A stretch of DNA of 28,550 nucleotides. It comes from Priapulus caudatus. Taxonomy: Eukaryota > Priapulida > Priapulimorpha > Priapulimorphida > Priapulidae. The DNA lies in contig NW_014577082.1 in the NCBI RefSeq assembly GCF_000485595.1, forward strand, positions 878,720-907,269, read 5' to 3'. The position numbers and the translations under genes were made by a program. This document shows, piece by piece, positions 1 to 9,814 of this stretch. Every line of letters begins with the position of its first letter. Positions within the stretch are counted from its first letter, which is position 1. Below the pieces are notes generated by a model. It had not been told where the DNA came from. It saw only the letters and a list, made by a program, of their open reading frames with translations, and ran no database searches.

Positions 1-47
1 CCCGCGCGGCCTGCGTGTGAGTGTTTTTGCACCCATCCATTTTTTTT

Positions 48-50
<3 letters not shown>

Positions 51-85
<35 letters not shown>

Positions 86-172
86 TTCTCTCTCTCTCTC
101 TCTTCTCTCTCTTTCTTCTCTCTCTCTCTCTCTCTCTCGTCTCTCTCTCTTTCTCTCTCTCTTCTCGCCTCG

Positions 173-239
<67 letters not shown>

Positions 240-240
240 C
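51..240. repeat. (CT)n microsatellite
   Basis: Almost uninterrupted CT dinucleotides with occasional TTCT and TCGT interruptions. The Ser/Leu-rich open frames here are products of the repeat and not genes. About 130 bases of unremarkable sequence (241-370) follow. Confidence 0.97.
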
Positions 241-373
241 TATAGACGTATAATTCGCCGTACGTCACGTCCGCTTTAATTCCGCGCGCGCCTGCTGCCT
301 TACACGTCTACGGCGAATTATTTTCATTTCACAAAGTTAATCGACCAGGACTCCGCGGAGTTTCACCGCCTAT

Positions 374-575
374 AGCTGCTACTGCTGCTGCTGCTACTGC
401 TGTGCTACTTGCTGCTGCTGCTGCTCTGCGTGGTGCTATCCCCCCCCCGCCCCGCTGCTGGTGCTGCTGTGCTACTGCTGCTATGCTACCTGCCTACTGC
501 TGCTTGCTGCTGCGCTGACTACTACTGCTGCTGCTGGTTTCACCGCCTCGCTGCTGCTACTGCTGCTGCTGGTCT
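374..575. repeat. Imperfect CTG trinucleotide repeat
   Basis: Runs of CTG/CTA triplets broken by a short C-rich tract near 440-452. Open frames across it are poly-Leu/Cys on + and poly-Ser/Ala on -, as expected of a triplet repeat. There is no start context or splice structure that would make it an exon. Confidence 0.9.
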
Positions 576-612
576 TCTCTACTGCTGCGACTATTCCCAT
601 TATTGCCACTCG

Positions 613-950
613 TTTGAGAACACCGTGTGTGAGAACACCTGCGGAGAGAAACACCGTGCGTGAGAACACCGTGCGTGAGAACACCCGTGCGTGAGAAAAC
701 ACCGTGTGTGGAACCACCGTGCTGTGAGAACACCGTGTGTGAGACACCTCCGTAGAAACACCGTGCGTGGAAACCGTGTGTGAGAACACCGTGCGTGAGA
801 ACACCGTGTGTGAGAACACCGTGTGTGAGAACACCGTGTGTGAGAACACCGTGCGTGAGAACACCGTGTGTGAGAACACCGTGGTTGTGTGAGAACACGT
901 TTGTGAGAACCCGTGTGGTGTGAACACGCGTGCGTGAGAATTGTTTTGAG
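613..950. repeat. 15-bp minisatellite, unit GAGAACACCGTGTGT/GAGAACACCGTGCGT
   Basis: Roughly twenty tandem units, most regular at 780-885, degenerating on both sides. Each unit contains GTGTGAGAACAC, in which GTGT and ACAC can pair around GAGA, so every unit is a potential four-base-pair hairpin. The long minus-strand open frames over this stretch simply translate the repeat. Confidence 0.95.
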
Positions 951-954
951 AACA

Positions 955-1150
955 CGCGTGTGTGTGCCTGTGTGTGTGTGTGTGGTGTGTGTGATGTGTG
1001 TTGTGTGTGTGTGTGTGTGCGCGTGTGTGTGTGTGTGTGTGTGTGGTGTGTGTGTTGCGTTGTGTGTTGTGTGTGTGTGGTGTGTGGTGTGTGCGCTGTG
1101 TGTGTTTGTTGTGTGTGTTGTGTGTGTGTGTGTGTGTGGGTGTGTGTCGT
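955..1150. repeat. (GT)n microsatellite with TGTGG interruptions
   Basis: Dense GT repeat adjoining the 15-bp minisatellite. The minisatellite unit itself contains GTGTGTG, so the GT tract may have grown from or seeded it. Confidence 0.95.
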
Positions 1151-1388
1151 GAGACACCCCCGCCGGTTCGTGATTACCGTTGTGACAATTGATGTGGTTT
1201 GATCGAATTGCAACCAGGTCAACAGAAAACAGGGCCCAGGCAGATCGAGAAAGAAGCGACAGGGTCAGCCACCGGAAAAATCGTACCGTATATGAAGAAG
1301 GATATTCCTACGTGTATGTTGTTCACAGTTGCTATGCTGGACGTGCAGCTATATCTCACAATAGTAATATAGATATATGTTATATAAT
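1151..1388. other. Non-repetitive stretch without a recognisable feature
   Basis: Mixed composition with a short open frame of about 70 codons that shows no recognisable similarity, splice consensus or repetition elsewhere in the window. I see nothing to annotate. Confidence 0.5.
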
Positions 1389-1440
1389 AAAAACAAAGTC
1401 AAGAGTATAGAATAAGGGTGTTAGAATTATTTAATTAAAA

Positions 1441-1490
1441 GCTTTCGAGATTACATCTCTTCATCAGGTCAGCAGACATTGAATAAGAAT
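1441..1490 (-). ncRNA. Hammerhead-ribozyme-like core, left arm
   Basis: On the minus strand the bases run CTGATGA, A, GAGAT, GTA, ATCTC, GAAA. These are the conserved CUGAUGA and GAAA boxes of the hammerhead flanking a perfect 5-bp stem II. There is one extra A after CUGAUGA compared with the textbook core. Upstream lies GTCTGCTGAC, which can itself form a GUC/GAC hairpin. A complete stem III and a cleavage site are not obvious. Hammerhead motifs are known in Penelope-like and other short retroelements; activity here is not established. Confidence 0.4.
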
Positions 1491-1672
1491 CCAAATAATC
1501 AAAACAAATACAATTGCGTTATGAAATACAAAAATGATGACACAACAAAGTCGCAGTTGCCGATGAATACAGAATGACACAAGAACACGCACATAGATAA
1601 TACACACGACACAAAAAACACACACACACACACCAAAGCACACACACACACACACAACAGACACACACAGCA

Positions 1673-1704
<32 letters not shown>

Positions 1705-1954
1705 CGAAGCAATAATGGACTCAAAAAATCACACGTAATTAAAGTTTCCGGCTTGCTGACTATTTTTAACCAACCAGATCACGCGCATTGATGCGTGCGT
1801 GTTTGTGGCTGCCAACTACACCATATTACAATCCTCACGTCGACAATGAGCTGAGCAGAAATTAATTCTGAGGGTTAGGTTGTTTTATCCAGGGGGCATG
1901 ATGAACGCCTTAAAACTTTAATCTACGTGTGATTTTTGAGGGCTATTGACTTCG

Positions 1955-1993
<39 letters not shown>

Positions 1994-2284
1994 TGTGTGG
2001 TGTGGGTGTGTGTGGTGTGTGTGTGTGGTGGTGTGTGTGGTGTGTGGTAGTGGTGTGTGTGTGTATGTATGTATTGTGTGTGTATGTGTGGTGTGTGTTG
2101 TGGTGTGTGTGTGGTGTCGTGTGTGATTGTTTTTGTGTGTGTGTGTGTTTTTTTGTGCGTGTGTATAATATGTGCGTTTCTTTTGTCGTCCGTATTCATT
2201 GCAACGCGCGAATTGGTTGACTCGTCTTTTTTATTATCTATAACGCATTTGAATTTGTTTTATGGATTATTTGATTCTATTCCA

Positions 2285-2322
2285 ATGTCTGCTGACTGAT
2301 GAAGAGATGTAATCTCGAAAGC
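2285..2322 (+). ncRNA. Hammerhead-ribozyme-like core, right arm
   Basis: CTGATGA at 2296-2302, an extra A, GAGAT/ATCTC stem at 2304-2316 and GAAA at 2317-2320 repeat the left-arm motif in the opposite orientation. The core is identical between arms although the flanks have diverged. The preceding sequence lacks one C compared with the left arm, so GUC/GAC pairing would be altered. Confidence 0.4.
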
Positions 2323-2375
2323 TGTCATTTAAACTTTAAATCACCTTTTTCTATACCCTTGACTTTGTTTTTAGT

Positions 2376-3050
2376 CTACACGGTGTTCGTGTGTCGATTG
2401 ATGCCTGACGTGCAAAATAGAAAAATGCTAGAAAAAATGTCGTTATGCGTAAGAAAAGTACGGTTTCGCGACAAAGATACATCCGTTGAGAAGCTACAAA
2501 CTATTAAAGGCTTTTTAAGATTTGCAAAAAATTTTAAGGAAAAATTAATCACATGATGGGAAATAATGGCAGAGATAGCACGGTAGAGAACAAAATATCA
2601 TTAATTTTTGCTGTGAGAGTATCGGGCCTTCAGTTATGGCGACAGCTTTCTGGAAGGAATGTAGATCTAAATATGCACACTACAGGAGTAAATGAAAACA
2701 AACATTATTCATCATCTTTTGAGTACAGAACACTCTATCTTGCTTTATCGTGATTTGTTTGATTCGGACATTTTTTTAGATGTTTGTTTTTATACGCTCT
2801 CGATGCCTATAGAATCTAGTATAGACACACATTGTCAACATGTCACACATATTTGTTATAACTGAAGTTCTATGTTTTCTAGCGGATGGAATAAGTCCCT
2901 TGCGCTGGCATGTTAGTCCACATCGTTACGCACTACACCAATGATAAACCATCTCGCGTAGGTGCTGGAATGATGCTGCTCTCTGACTGAATGTCATGGG
3001 AACGCAGCGCTGAAATTGAACTGGTAAGGACTCAATACGGGGATGGAACC
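2376..3050 (+). repeat. Dispersed repeat, copy 1 (~675 bp)
   Basis: The block continues rightward from the inverted-repeat element and recurs at 8129-8850, with many one-base indels between copies. It contains an open frame of about 85 codons at the left end. In the second copy that frame is broken by indels, so coding is not supported. Similarity between the two copies ends abruptly where copy 1 meets the purine minisatellite and copy 2 meets a different minisatellite. I recognise no protein or RNA family in it. Confidence 0.8.
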
Positions 3051-5330
3051 AGAGGGGGATAGTACAACGAGGGGGCGAGAAAGAGGGAGTAGCGTAATAG
3101 GCGCAGAGAGGGGGAAGGCCACTAGACGGCGAGAGAGCGGCAAAGACGAGGGAAGTCAAACGAGAGGGCAGCAAAGAGAGAGAAAGGACAAATTGAGAGT
3201 AAAGGCAGAGAGGGGAACAGAAGAGAGGGAAGTAGGAAGGGGGCCGCAAGACCAAGGCAGGCGACGCGACGGCACAGTAGGAGAACAAGAGAGCCACAGA
3301 ATGGGAAGCACAGCGAAGAGAACCCACAATGGGACGGCAACGACAGGGCAACAAAGGAAGGGAGGACAGAGGAGGGGCCACGAGGAGTTAAGGCCAGAAG
3401 AGCGCGACGACGGAAGGGTAACAAGGAGCGGGAGACCACAACAAGGGAAAGCAACGGGAGAGGCAGGAGTGGTAGGAGACAGCCACCAGGGTAACAAGCG
3501 GAGGGAGGACGAAGAAGAGAGGGCAAAGAGGACAGCGACGACTGCTGGCAACAACGAGGAGCGGAGGAAGGCCGACAACGAGACGGCCACGAAGAGGGAA
3601 AGCCGGCGGGGCCAACAGAAACACGAGAGCGACGAGCGGCGGGGGCCGCAAAGGGCACCAAGAGGGAAAGCCCGCGGCGGAGGGGGCGCCACACCCAGGC
3701 CTATAAGCAAGACGGCGGCGGCAGAGCACAAGCCACGCCAGTGAGCACAACGGCGGGACGAGGAGAACGCGGCAAACAACAAAGGGGCACCGGCGACGGA
3801 CAGAGACAAACGGAGAAGTCAAGAGCGGCGAGGCAAAGAAGAAAGAAAGGGCGCGGAAGCCCCGCGAGAGGTGCAGGGGCGGGGAGGAGAAGAGCAGGAG
3901 AGGGGGGGACAAGCGCACGCGGAAAGCAGGCGCGAGACCGGGAAAAGGAGCAACGACGGGAGGAACGAGACGGGCAACGACGGGGGGCAACAGGGAACGA
4001 GGGACAGGGGCACGAGGGGAGGACAGGGGTGCAAACGGGGGAGGGACAGGTGGAACGAGGGGGGAGACACGGGGCCGAGGGGTCCGAGGACGAGGGGGCA
4101 ACGAGGAGGCAGGACAAGGGCGCAACCGAGGGGGAGGACGATGGGGTCAACGAGGGGGGAGCGAGGGGGGAACGAGGGGCCGACGACGAAGGGGGCAACG
4201 AGGGGAGGACAAGGGGGCAACTAGGGGGGAGGGACGAGGGGTGCAAACGAGGGGAGGACGAGGTGGAACGAGGGACGAGGGACGAGGGGGCAACGAAGAG
4301 GAGGACAAGGGCAACGAGGGGGGTTGGGATGGTACGAGGGCAACGAGGGGAGGCGAGGGGGAACGAGGGACGAGGACGAGGAGGGGCAACGAGGGGAGGG
4401 ACGAGGGGGCAACGAGGGGGAGGACGAGGGGGCACGAGAGGTGAGGCGAGGGGGCAACGAAAGGCGGGAGACGAGGGGGCATACGAGGGGAGGACAAGGG
4501 GGGCAACAGTGGGAGGACACGGGGGCAACGAGGGGGGGACAAGGGGGCAACGAGAGGGGAGGACGAGGGGGCAACGAGGAGGAGGAACGACGGGGGCAAC
4601 GAGGGGGAGGACGAGGGGCAACGATGGGGAGGACAACGGGGGCAACGAGGGACGAGGACAAGGAGGGAACGAGGGGAAGGACAGTGGCCGAGGGGGACGA
4701 CGAGGGGGCAGACGAGGGGTTTAGGACGAGGGAGGCAACGGAGCGAGAGGATCGAGGGGCAACGAGGGGTGGACAAGGGGGCAACGAGGGGAGGACGAGG
4801 GCAACGAGGGGAGACGACGGGGGCAACGTAGGGGGGGAGGACGACGGCGGCAACGAGCGAGAGGACCGGAGAGGGCAACGAGGGGGAGGACAAGGGGCAA
4901 CGAGCGAGAGGCGAGGGGGCAACGAGGGGGAGGACAAGGGCACGATGGGGAGGACAAGGGAGGCAACGAGAGCGAGAGACCGAGGGGGCAACGAGGGATG
5001 AGGACGATGGGGGAACGAGGGGCAGGACAATGGGGCAACGAGGAGCGAGGACTAGGGGGGCCACGGAGGGGGACCGAGGAACAGGGGGAGGACGAGGATG
5101 GCAACGAGCGAGGGACGATCTTTGCAAGAGCGACTCGGATGGACATCGTGGCAACGATGGGAGGACAAGTGGGCAACGAGGAGAGAGGAACAAGGTGGCA
5201 AACGATGGAGGAGGACGAGGCAACGAGGGAGACGACCGATGGGGCGGAGAAGAGGACGCGGGGGTCGGAGAATGGGGGGCGGGCACGCGCCCACGCATGG
5301 CCCGCGGTCGAAGAGGGCGCGCGCGGAGAG
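3050..5330. repeat. Nearly T-free purine-rich minisatellite (~2.2 kb)
   Basis: The plus strand is overwhelmingly G, A and some C with very few T. From about 4000 to 5230 it is built of degenerate units of about 22-24 bp resembling GAGGGGAGGACGAGGGGGCA followed by AC. From 3050 to about 3950 the composition is the same but periodicity is blurred. Long open frames on all phases (Gly/Arg/Glu-rich on +, Pro/Ser-rich on -) follow from the lack of T on one strand and are not genes. Long purine runs of this kind can form triplex or quadruplex structures. Confidence 0.93.
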
Positions 5331-5429
5331 CGCACTACAGGGGCCCGGAGAGGGAGACAGCAAGGAGGAGAGCCGAGCAACGCACCGGCGGCGAGTGACG
5401 CCGCGGCGGGCGATCACCAGGACGGAGGA

Positions 5430-6150
5430 CATGCAAGCAACACCACCGCACAACACACGCGCACGACACGCACATACGCGACCGCATCACGCCACCGCAC
5501 ACCGCCACGCCCGCACAGACAGCGCGCCGCGCACACCACACACACACACACACACACACCACCGAAACACAGCCACACAAACACACACACACAAACACAA
5601 TCACGCACGACGGGCGCGCAACACACACACACACCACAGAAACACGGTTTTTTGACGCGCAATCTCATGTACACAACACACTACGCGCGCAGGAGCACAC
5701 ACACCAACACACATCACCACACCACCACAGCACACATCACTACTATTTACACACATCTCACACATCACAAACTACATCACGCACACCCGCGCATTCTTAT
5801 CTTACACTTCTTACGCACACTACTCATCTACTTACACACAGCACGCACAAACACAGTCACTGCACGCACGTTCGTCTTCTTTTACTACATCATAACACAT
5901 AATATTACCACACCGACATCCTTTGCGTGCGTGCGTTCACACAACACATTTCAGTCACAGCACACACACCATCACATTTCACATCAGCACACACACAGGC
6001 ACACATAACACACACACACACACACACATTTACACGATGACGAGTCAACATCACTTCACACACACATCACCACACACGACACACACACGCCGTAGCAATC
6101 TGGATCGTCAGTCAAGTCATACAACACGACGCACACACGGTCGACGCACA
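5430..6150. repeat. CA-rich, imperfect ACAC/ACGC tract
   Basis: Continues the strand asymmetry of the purine array but is built on CA dinucleotides with scattered CGC and CAT interruptions. Open frames rich in Thr and His are translations of the repeat. There is no regular long period. Confidence 0.9.
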
Positions 6151-6424
6151 GCACACGTATCAGCGGCGAGTCATGTCGCACCGTGTGGTTCGGCAGTTGC
6201 AGGGTGGTGGGGGGGTGTGTCACCTTGAGTTCGATGGATAATAATTTCTGGCTTGGGGCGTGTGTTGACGTTGCATGGTCCATGCATGTCATTAACTGTG
6301 CGGCGGTCGGGTGGGTTGATTAGCGGGGAAGGTGAGGAGATTGGGAGTGTAGGAGTGAGTGAGGGAGGGGCCAGGGAGAGGTTTGGAAAAGGGAGCGGCG
6401 GAAGGGAAGAGGAGAAAATTTCCC
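6151..6424. other. Short unique stretch with G-rich half
   Basis: Mixed sequence to about 6300, then a G/A-rich tract (6320-6412) resembling in composition the purine tracts before the other two N1 copies. I see no gene. Confidence 0.5.
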
Positions 6425-6701
6425 CAATATATCTGCCAATGTATAGATAAGATAATGACACATAGATATAGGTGTAAATTCTAGCTGGCTAGTAGATGTA
6501 GGGGATAGAGGGAGATCATTTTCCCATCCGTTGACAACCCACGCGCGGACAACGCGAGGCGCATTCAAGCGTGCTCCCCACCAGCAGCTGCTGCAGCCAC
6601 GTCGTCAGCAATTCTCCCACTTGTTAGTCATCCTCTTGTTCATCCTCCCTTTCTTCAGCTAATGTGATATTTCCATCGTTGCTGCTGCGGTGGTAATGCA
6701 G

Positions 6702-6924
6702 GTGGTGATGACGCCTGCACTAGCCGCGCTGCAAGCCACGTACAGCGCTGCGGTCTGCATCGTCGACCCAGGCCTACGAGCGTGTATCTCATCTCTAGAC
6801 TACTACTCGGAAAACGTGCGTCCCCTATCGACGGCCGACAAAGCACTTAGCGAGACGTCGGTGAACGTGACGACCTTGCTATATCCGGGCACCGCCGCAG
6901 CCGACAAACGTCGCGAAGATAGAG
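6702..6924 (+). CDS. CaMKK upstream exon N1, copy A
   Basis: Predicted internal or first coding exon. A pyrimidine-containing acceptor ending ATGCAG precedes it and the donor AGAG|GTAAGG follows. The single open phase reads VVMTPALAALQATYSAAV at the start and ends ADKRREDR plus one base (phase 1). If translation starts here, the ATG is at 6708. Comparison with copy C (18392-18614) shows two base differences across 223 bases, both in third codon positions and both silent (GCA/GCC, GCG/GCT). That supports coding but is a very small sample. The peptide has no domain I recognise. Assignment to CaMKK rests on position and on splice phases that fit exons N2 to K1. Confidence 0.6.
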
Positions 6925-7305
6925 GTAAGGTTAATTAAACGAGCGAGTCGATTGCCATGGTAACATGACGCCGGGCGTCGATGTATATGTAAACATTCAC
7001 GCGAATGTACGTCGCTGTACCGGAAGATACCGCTAGCTGTTCTTAGACTGCTTCATATGATATTACGTTATATTATGTTATGTTATATTATGTTATGTTA
7101 TATTATATTATATCATATTATAATATATGTTTTATAGACGATTACGGAGGTATTATATACCTTATGTATCATACAAAACACTGTAGTTGTGATTGATAGT
7201 TTTCCGATATCGGAGCTTTGTTGAACCGCCTACTTCGATCATCATTTATGACTCGCATCGCATCATGATCGTATAACTTGTCCGTTTCGGTCGTTCGTCT
7301 ATCAG

Positions 7306-7357
7306 AGGTGGACTCTCCATGCTCTTCTACGACACCGACGATCGGGGCAACACTCAG
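7306..7357 (+). CDS. CaMKK upstream exon N2, copy A
   Basis: A 52-base exon between the acceptor TCTATCAG and the donor CTCAG|GTACAAG. Joining the phase-1 G of N1 gives Glu and then VDSPCSSTTPTIGATL, a Ser/Thr-rich stretch. It leaves phase 2, which fits exon N3 at 14712. Copy C has one extra G in the GATCGGGG run, which changes the exit phase and would lead into a stop in N3; copy B is more damaged. Copy A is therefore the only one that splices in frame. The Ser/Thr-rich content is typical of the poorly conserved regulatory N-terminus of CaMKKs. Confidence 0.6.
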
Positions 7358-7785
7358 GTACAAGCTTCAATTAACCTGTGTGTTTAGTGACGACATATTG
7401 TTGCGATTCGTACTGACTCTTGAGTGCACTAGTTATATGTGTACAAAGTGCGAGTGGCTTAAAAGGGAGGAGAGCAGCGACTTAGCTTAACCCAGCGGCA
7501 CTATAAGAGTGTTCGGGAGCATTATAAGAGTATTGTGTTGCTTGTGTACTTATATTATAATAGTTGATATTTTAAGTATGCAGACATCGAAAGAATTATA
7601 TTTGATGTTATGCTTTATTTTTCTTACAACATAAGAATCACATCAAGAGTCCATAATAGAAAATTTTGTAATTAAATTCTCTTTAGAAATAGAATTTTAG
7701 AAATTAAATTTTGTAATTAAATTCTTCTTAAATTTTCTATGATGCACTCTTGATAACATTGATCATTAGCGTCTGTACGCGCGTA
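7358..7785. other. Intron following N2, copy A
   Basis: AT-rich intronic sequence with internal near-duplications of TTTTGTAATTAAATTCT at 7663-7730. The same two short blocks occur in copies B and C. I see no gene or RNA. Confidence 0.7.
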
Positions 7786-7840
7786 CGTATGTGTGTGTGC
7801 GTGCGTGCGTGCGTGCGTGTGTGTGTGTGTGCGTGCGTGC

Positions 7841-7878
<38 letters not shown>

Positions 7879-7898
7879 GTGTGTGTGTGTGTGTGTGT
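7786..7898. repeat. (GT)n/(GCGT)n microsatellite at a copy junction
   Basis: The sequence on its left matches the intron before N3 (19432-19490). The sequence on its right matches the intron before K1 (24700-24741). The microsatellite is therefore the point where two distant parts of the gene are joined, leaving out N3 and N4. Confidence 0.93.
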
Positions 7899-7916
7899 TG
7901 ACGTGATTGATGTTGA

Positions 7917-8127
<211 letters not shown>

Positions 8128-8128
8128 A

Positions 8129-8850
8129 AAGCTTGTCAATTAAACTTTAAACACCTTTATTCTATACCTTGACTTTGTTTTTATCTACACGGGTGTTCGT
8201 GTGTGATTATGCTGACGTGCAAAACAGAAAATTGCGTAGAAAATGTGTTATTGGTAAGAAAAGTAGGTTTCGCGACAAGATACATCCTTGAAAGCTAAAA
8301 CTATTGAAGGCTTTTTAGATTGCAAAAAATTTTAATGAAAAAATATGACGACATGATGGGAAATAATGGCAAGTTAGATAGCACGGTAGAGAACAAAATA
8401 TCATTAATTTTGTGGAAAGTATCGCTTCATATGGCCGACACTTTCATGAAGGAATGTAGATCTAAATATGCACACTACCAGGAGTAAATGAAAACAAACA
8501 TTATTTCATTCACTTTTGATACAACACATCTTATTCTTGCTTTATCGTGATTTGTTTGATTCTGACATTTTTTAATGTTTGTTTTTATACGCTCTCGATG
8601 CTATAGATCTAGTCATAGACACACAACTTGTCAACATGTCACGACATATTTGTTATAGCCCGAAGTTCTTGCTTTCTAGGCCGGATGTGAATAATCCCTT
8701 GCTGGCATGTTAGCCACAGTCGTTACGCATACACCAATGATAAACCATCTCGCGTGGTTGCTGGAATGATACTGCTCTCTGACTGAATGTCATGGGGAAC
8801 GCAGCGCTGAAATTTAAAAGCGGTAAGTACTCAATACGGTGATTTCAACC
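8129..8850 (+). repeat. Dispersed repeat, copy 2
   Basis: Collinear with 2318-3050, beginning at the AAAGCT that ends the hammerhead-like motif there and ending near CAATACGGTGATTTCAACC. Differences are mainly one-base insertions and deletions. No coding function is supported. Confidence 0.88.
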
Positions 8851-9480
8851 CATAGTTGTATAGGTACGACGATGTGTCTAGAAATCGTTGATTATCGTAA
8901 TATGCTCATAGATGGTTAGGCACTATACTGCGATATATCTGCAAATATAGTTAAGTACAAAGATATGTCATCAAATATAGTAAAGTACAAAGATATGTCA
9001 TCAAATATAGTAAAGTACAAATATATGTCATCAAATATAGTAAAGTACAAATATATGTCATCAAATATAGTAAAGTACAAAGATATGTGAACAAATATAG
9101 TGAAGTATAATGTGTCCGCAGACAGTCAAGTCTACGGACTTCCACAGATAATTATAACAATATATCCACAGATTTGTAAGCACAGCGATATACCCACAAA
9201 TAGTTAGGTACAACGACATGTCAACAAATATAAGTGAGTACAGAGATATGTCCACGAGTAGTTAAGTCCAGAGATCTCTACGCACATTTAATTGTAACAA
9301 TAGACGGTAGACCCACAGATTGTAAAGCACAACGGTATATTCACTGATAGTTATGTACAGCGACATGTTAACAATTAGAGTTGAGTACAAAGAAGATATG
9401 TCAAGAAATAGTACAGCGACGAGTCAACAAATATGAGTGAGTAGGTCCACAACGATACGTCCACTAATAGTTAAGTCCGT
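8851..9480. repeat. 30-bp minisatellite (AGATATGTCATCAAATATAG + TAAAGTACAA)
   Basis: Perfect 30-bp periodicity at 8950-9085, with only AGATATG/ATATATG variation. Degenerate units of the same family (ATATGTCCACAAATAGTTAAGTACA-like) spread from about 8900 to 9480. The minus-strand frame reading repeated YLMTYICTLL is a product of the repeat. Confidence 0.9.
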
Positions 9481-9814
9481 CGGTCTCCACAAAACACTAT
9501 AAACACGACGGTGTGTGTCCGCAAATGTCACCGATTGTGAAAGCCCGTCGATGGTGTCGCACACCCAGCTATAATCAATACGGCTCTTCAATCATCACAA
9601 CCACCCCATGATCACCAACGGCGTGTCTATATAACGGGCAAACAACAAATTTCACCTGCGACAGAGATATACAACGGATAGTGTGATAGCGGCGATCAAT
9701 AAGGAAGGGAAGCTTCTGCGGAAATCCCCCGCGCGATGTTCAGGTGCGGGGAGGATAAGATCATGATGAGTTTGTGGCAATACGCACGCGGAAATCATGC
9801 TTATACGTCAAAGA
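9481..9814. other. Stretch without a recognisable feature
   Basis: Mixed sequence between two minisatellites, with no long open frame, repeat or match elsewhere in the window. Confidence 0.5.

Larger units (their letters stand above)
1389..2375. mobile_element. Large imperfect inverted-repeat element
   Basis: The left arm (about 1389-1752) read on the minus strand matches the right arm (about 1908-2375) on the plus strand along most of its length. Shared landmarks, outside to inside, are: an AAAACAAAGTC block; the hammerhead-like motif; a block containing ATAACGCA and GTATTCAT; a CA/GT microsatellite in both arms; and an inner AAAATCACACGTA block followed by ATTAAAGTTT. About 155 bases separate the arms. 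The arms differ by many small substitutions and indels. No transposase or reverse transcriptase is visible. It could be two head-to-head copies of a short retroelement end or a MITE-like palindrome. Confidence 0.75.
6425..7790 (+). repeat. Duplicon copy A (CaMKK exons N1-N2 and introns)
   Basis: The copy starts near ATGTATAGATAAGATAATGA and ends in the GT microsatellite at 7786. The same sequence occurs at about 18105-19490 (copy C, very close) and 12985-14505 (copy B, many single-base insertions). It includes an AT-rich GTTATATTAT tract at 7060-7131 inside the N1-N2 intron. Copies A and C match with few changes in the exons and small indels in the introns. Confidence 0.93.

Noticed and set aside
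1151-1200. Possible tRNA-like GGTTCGTGATTACC segment
   Set aside because: No acceptor stem, anticodon arm or D arm can be placed around it.
3050-5330. Several 200-380 codon open frames on both strands (Gly/Arg/Glu-rich on +, Pro/Ser-rich on -)
   Set aside because: They exist because one strand has almost no T, so stop codons are rare in all phases. Their sequence follows the minisatellite unit, with no domain and no splice structure.
6655-6846. Minus-strand open frame conserved between copies A and C
   Set aside because: It is antisense to exon N1. The conservation reflects the duplicated block, and the + strand frame has splice sites and phase continuity.
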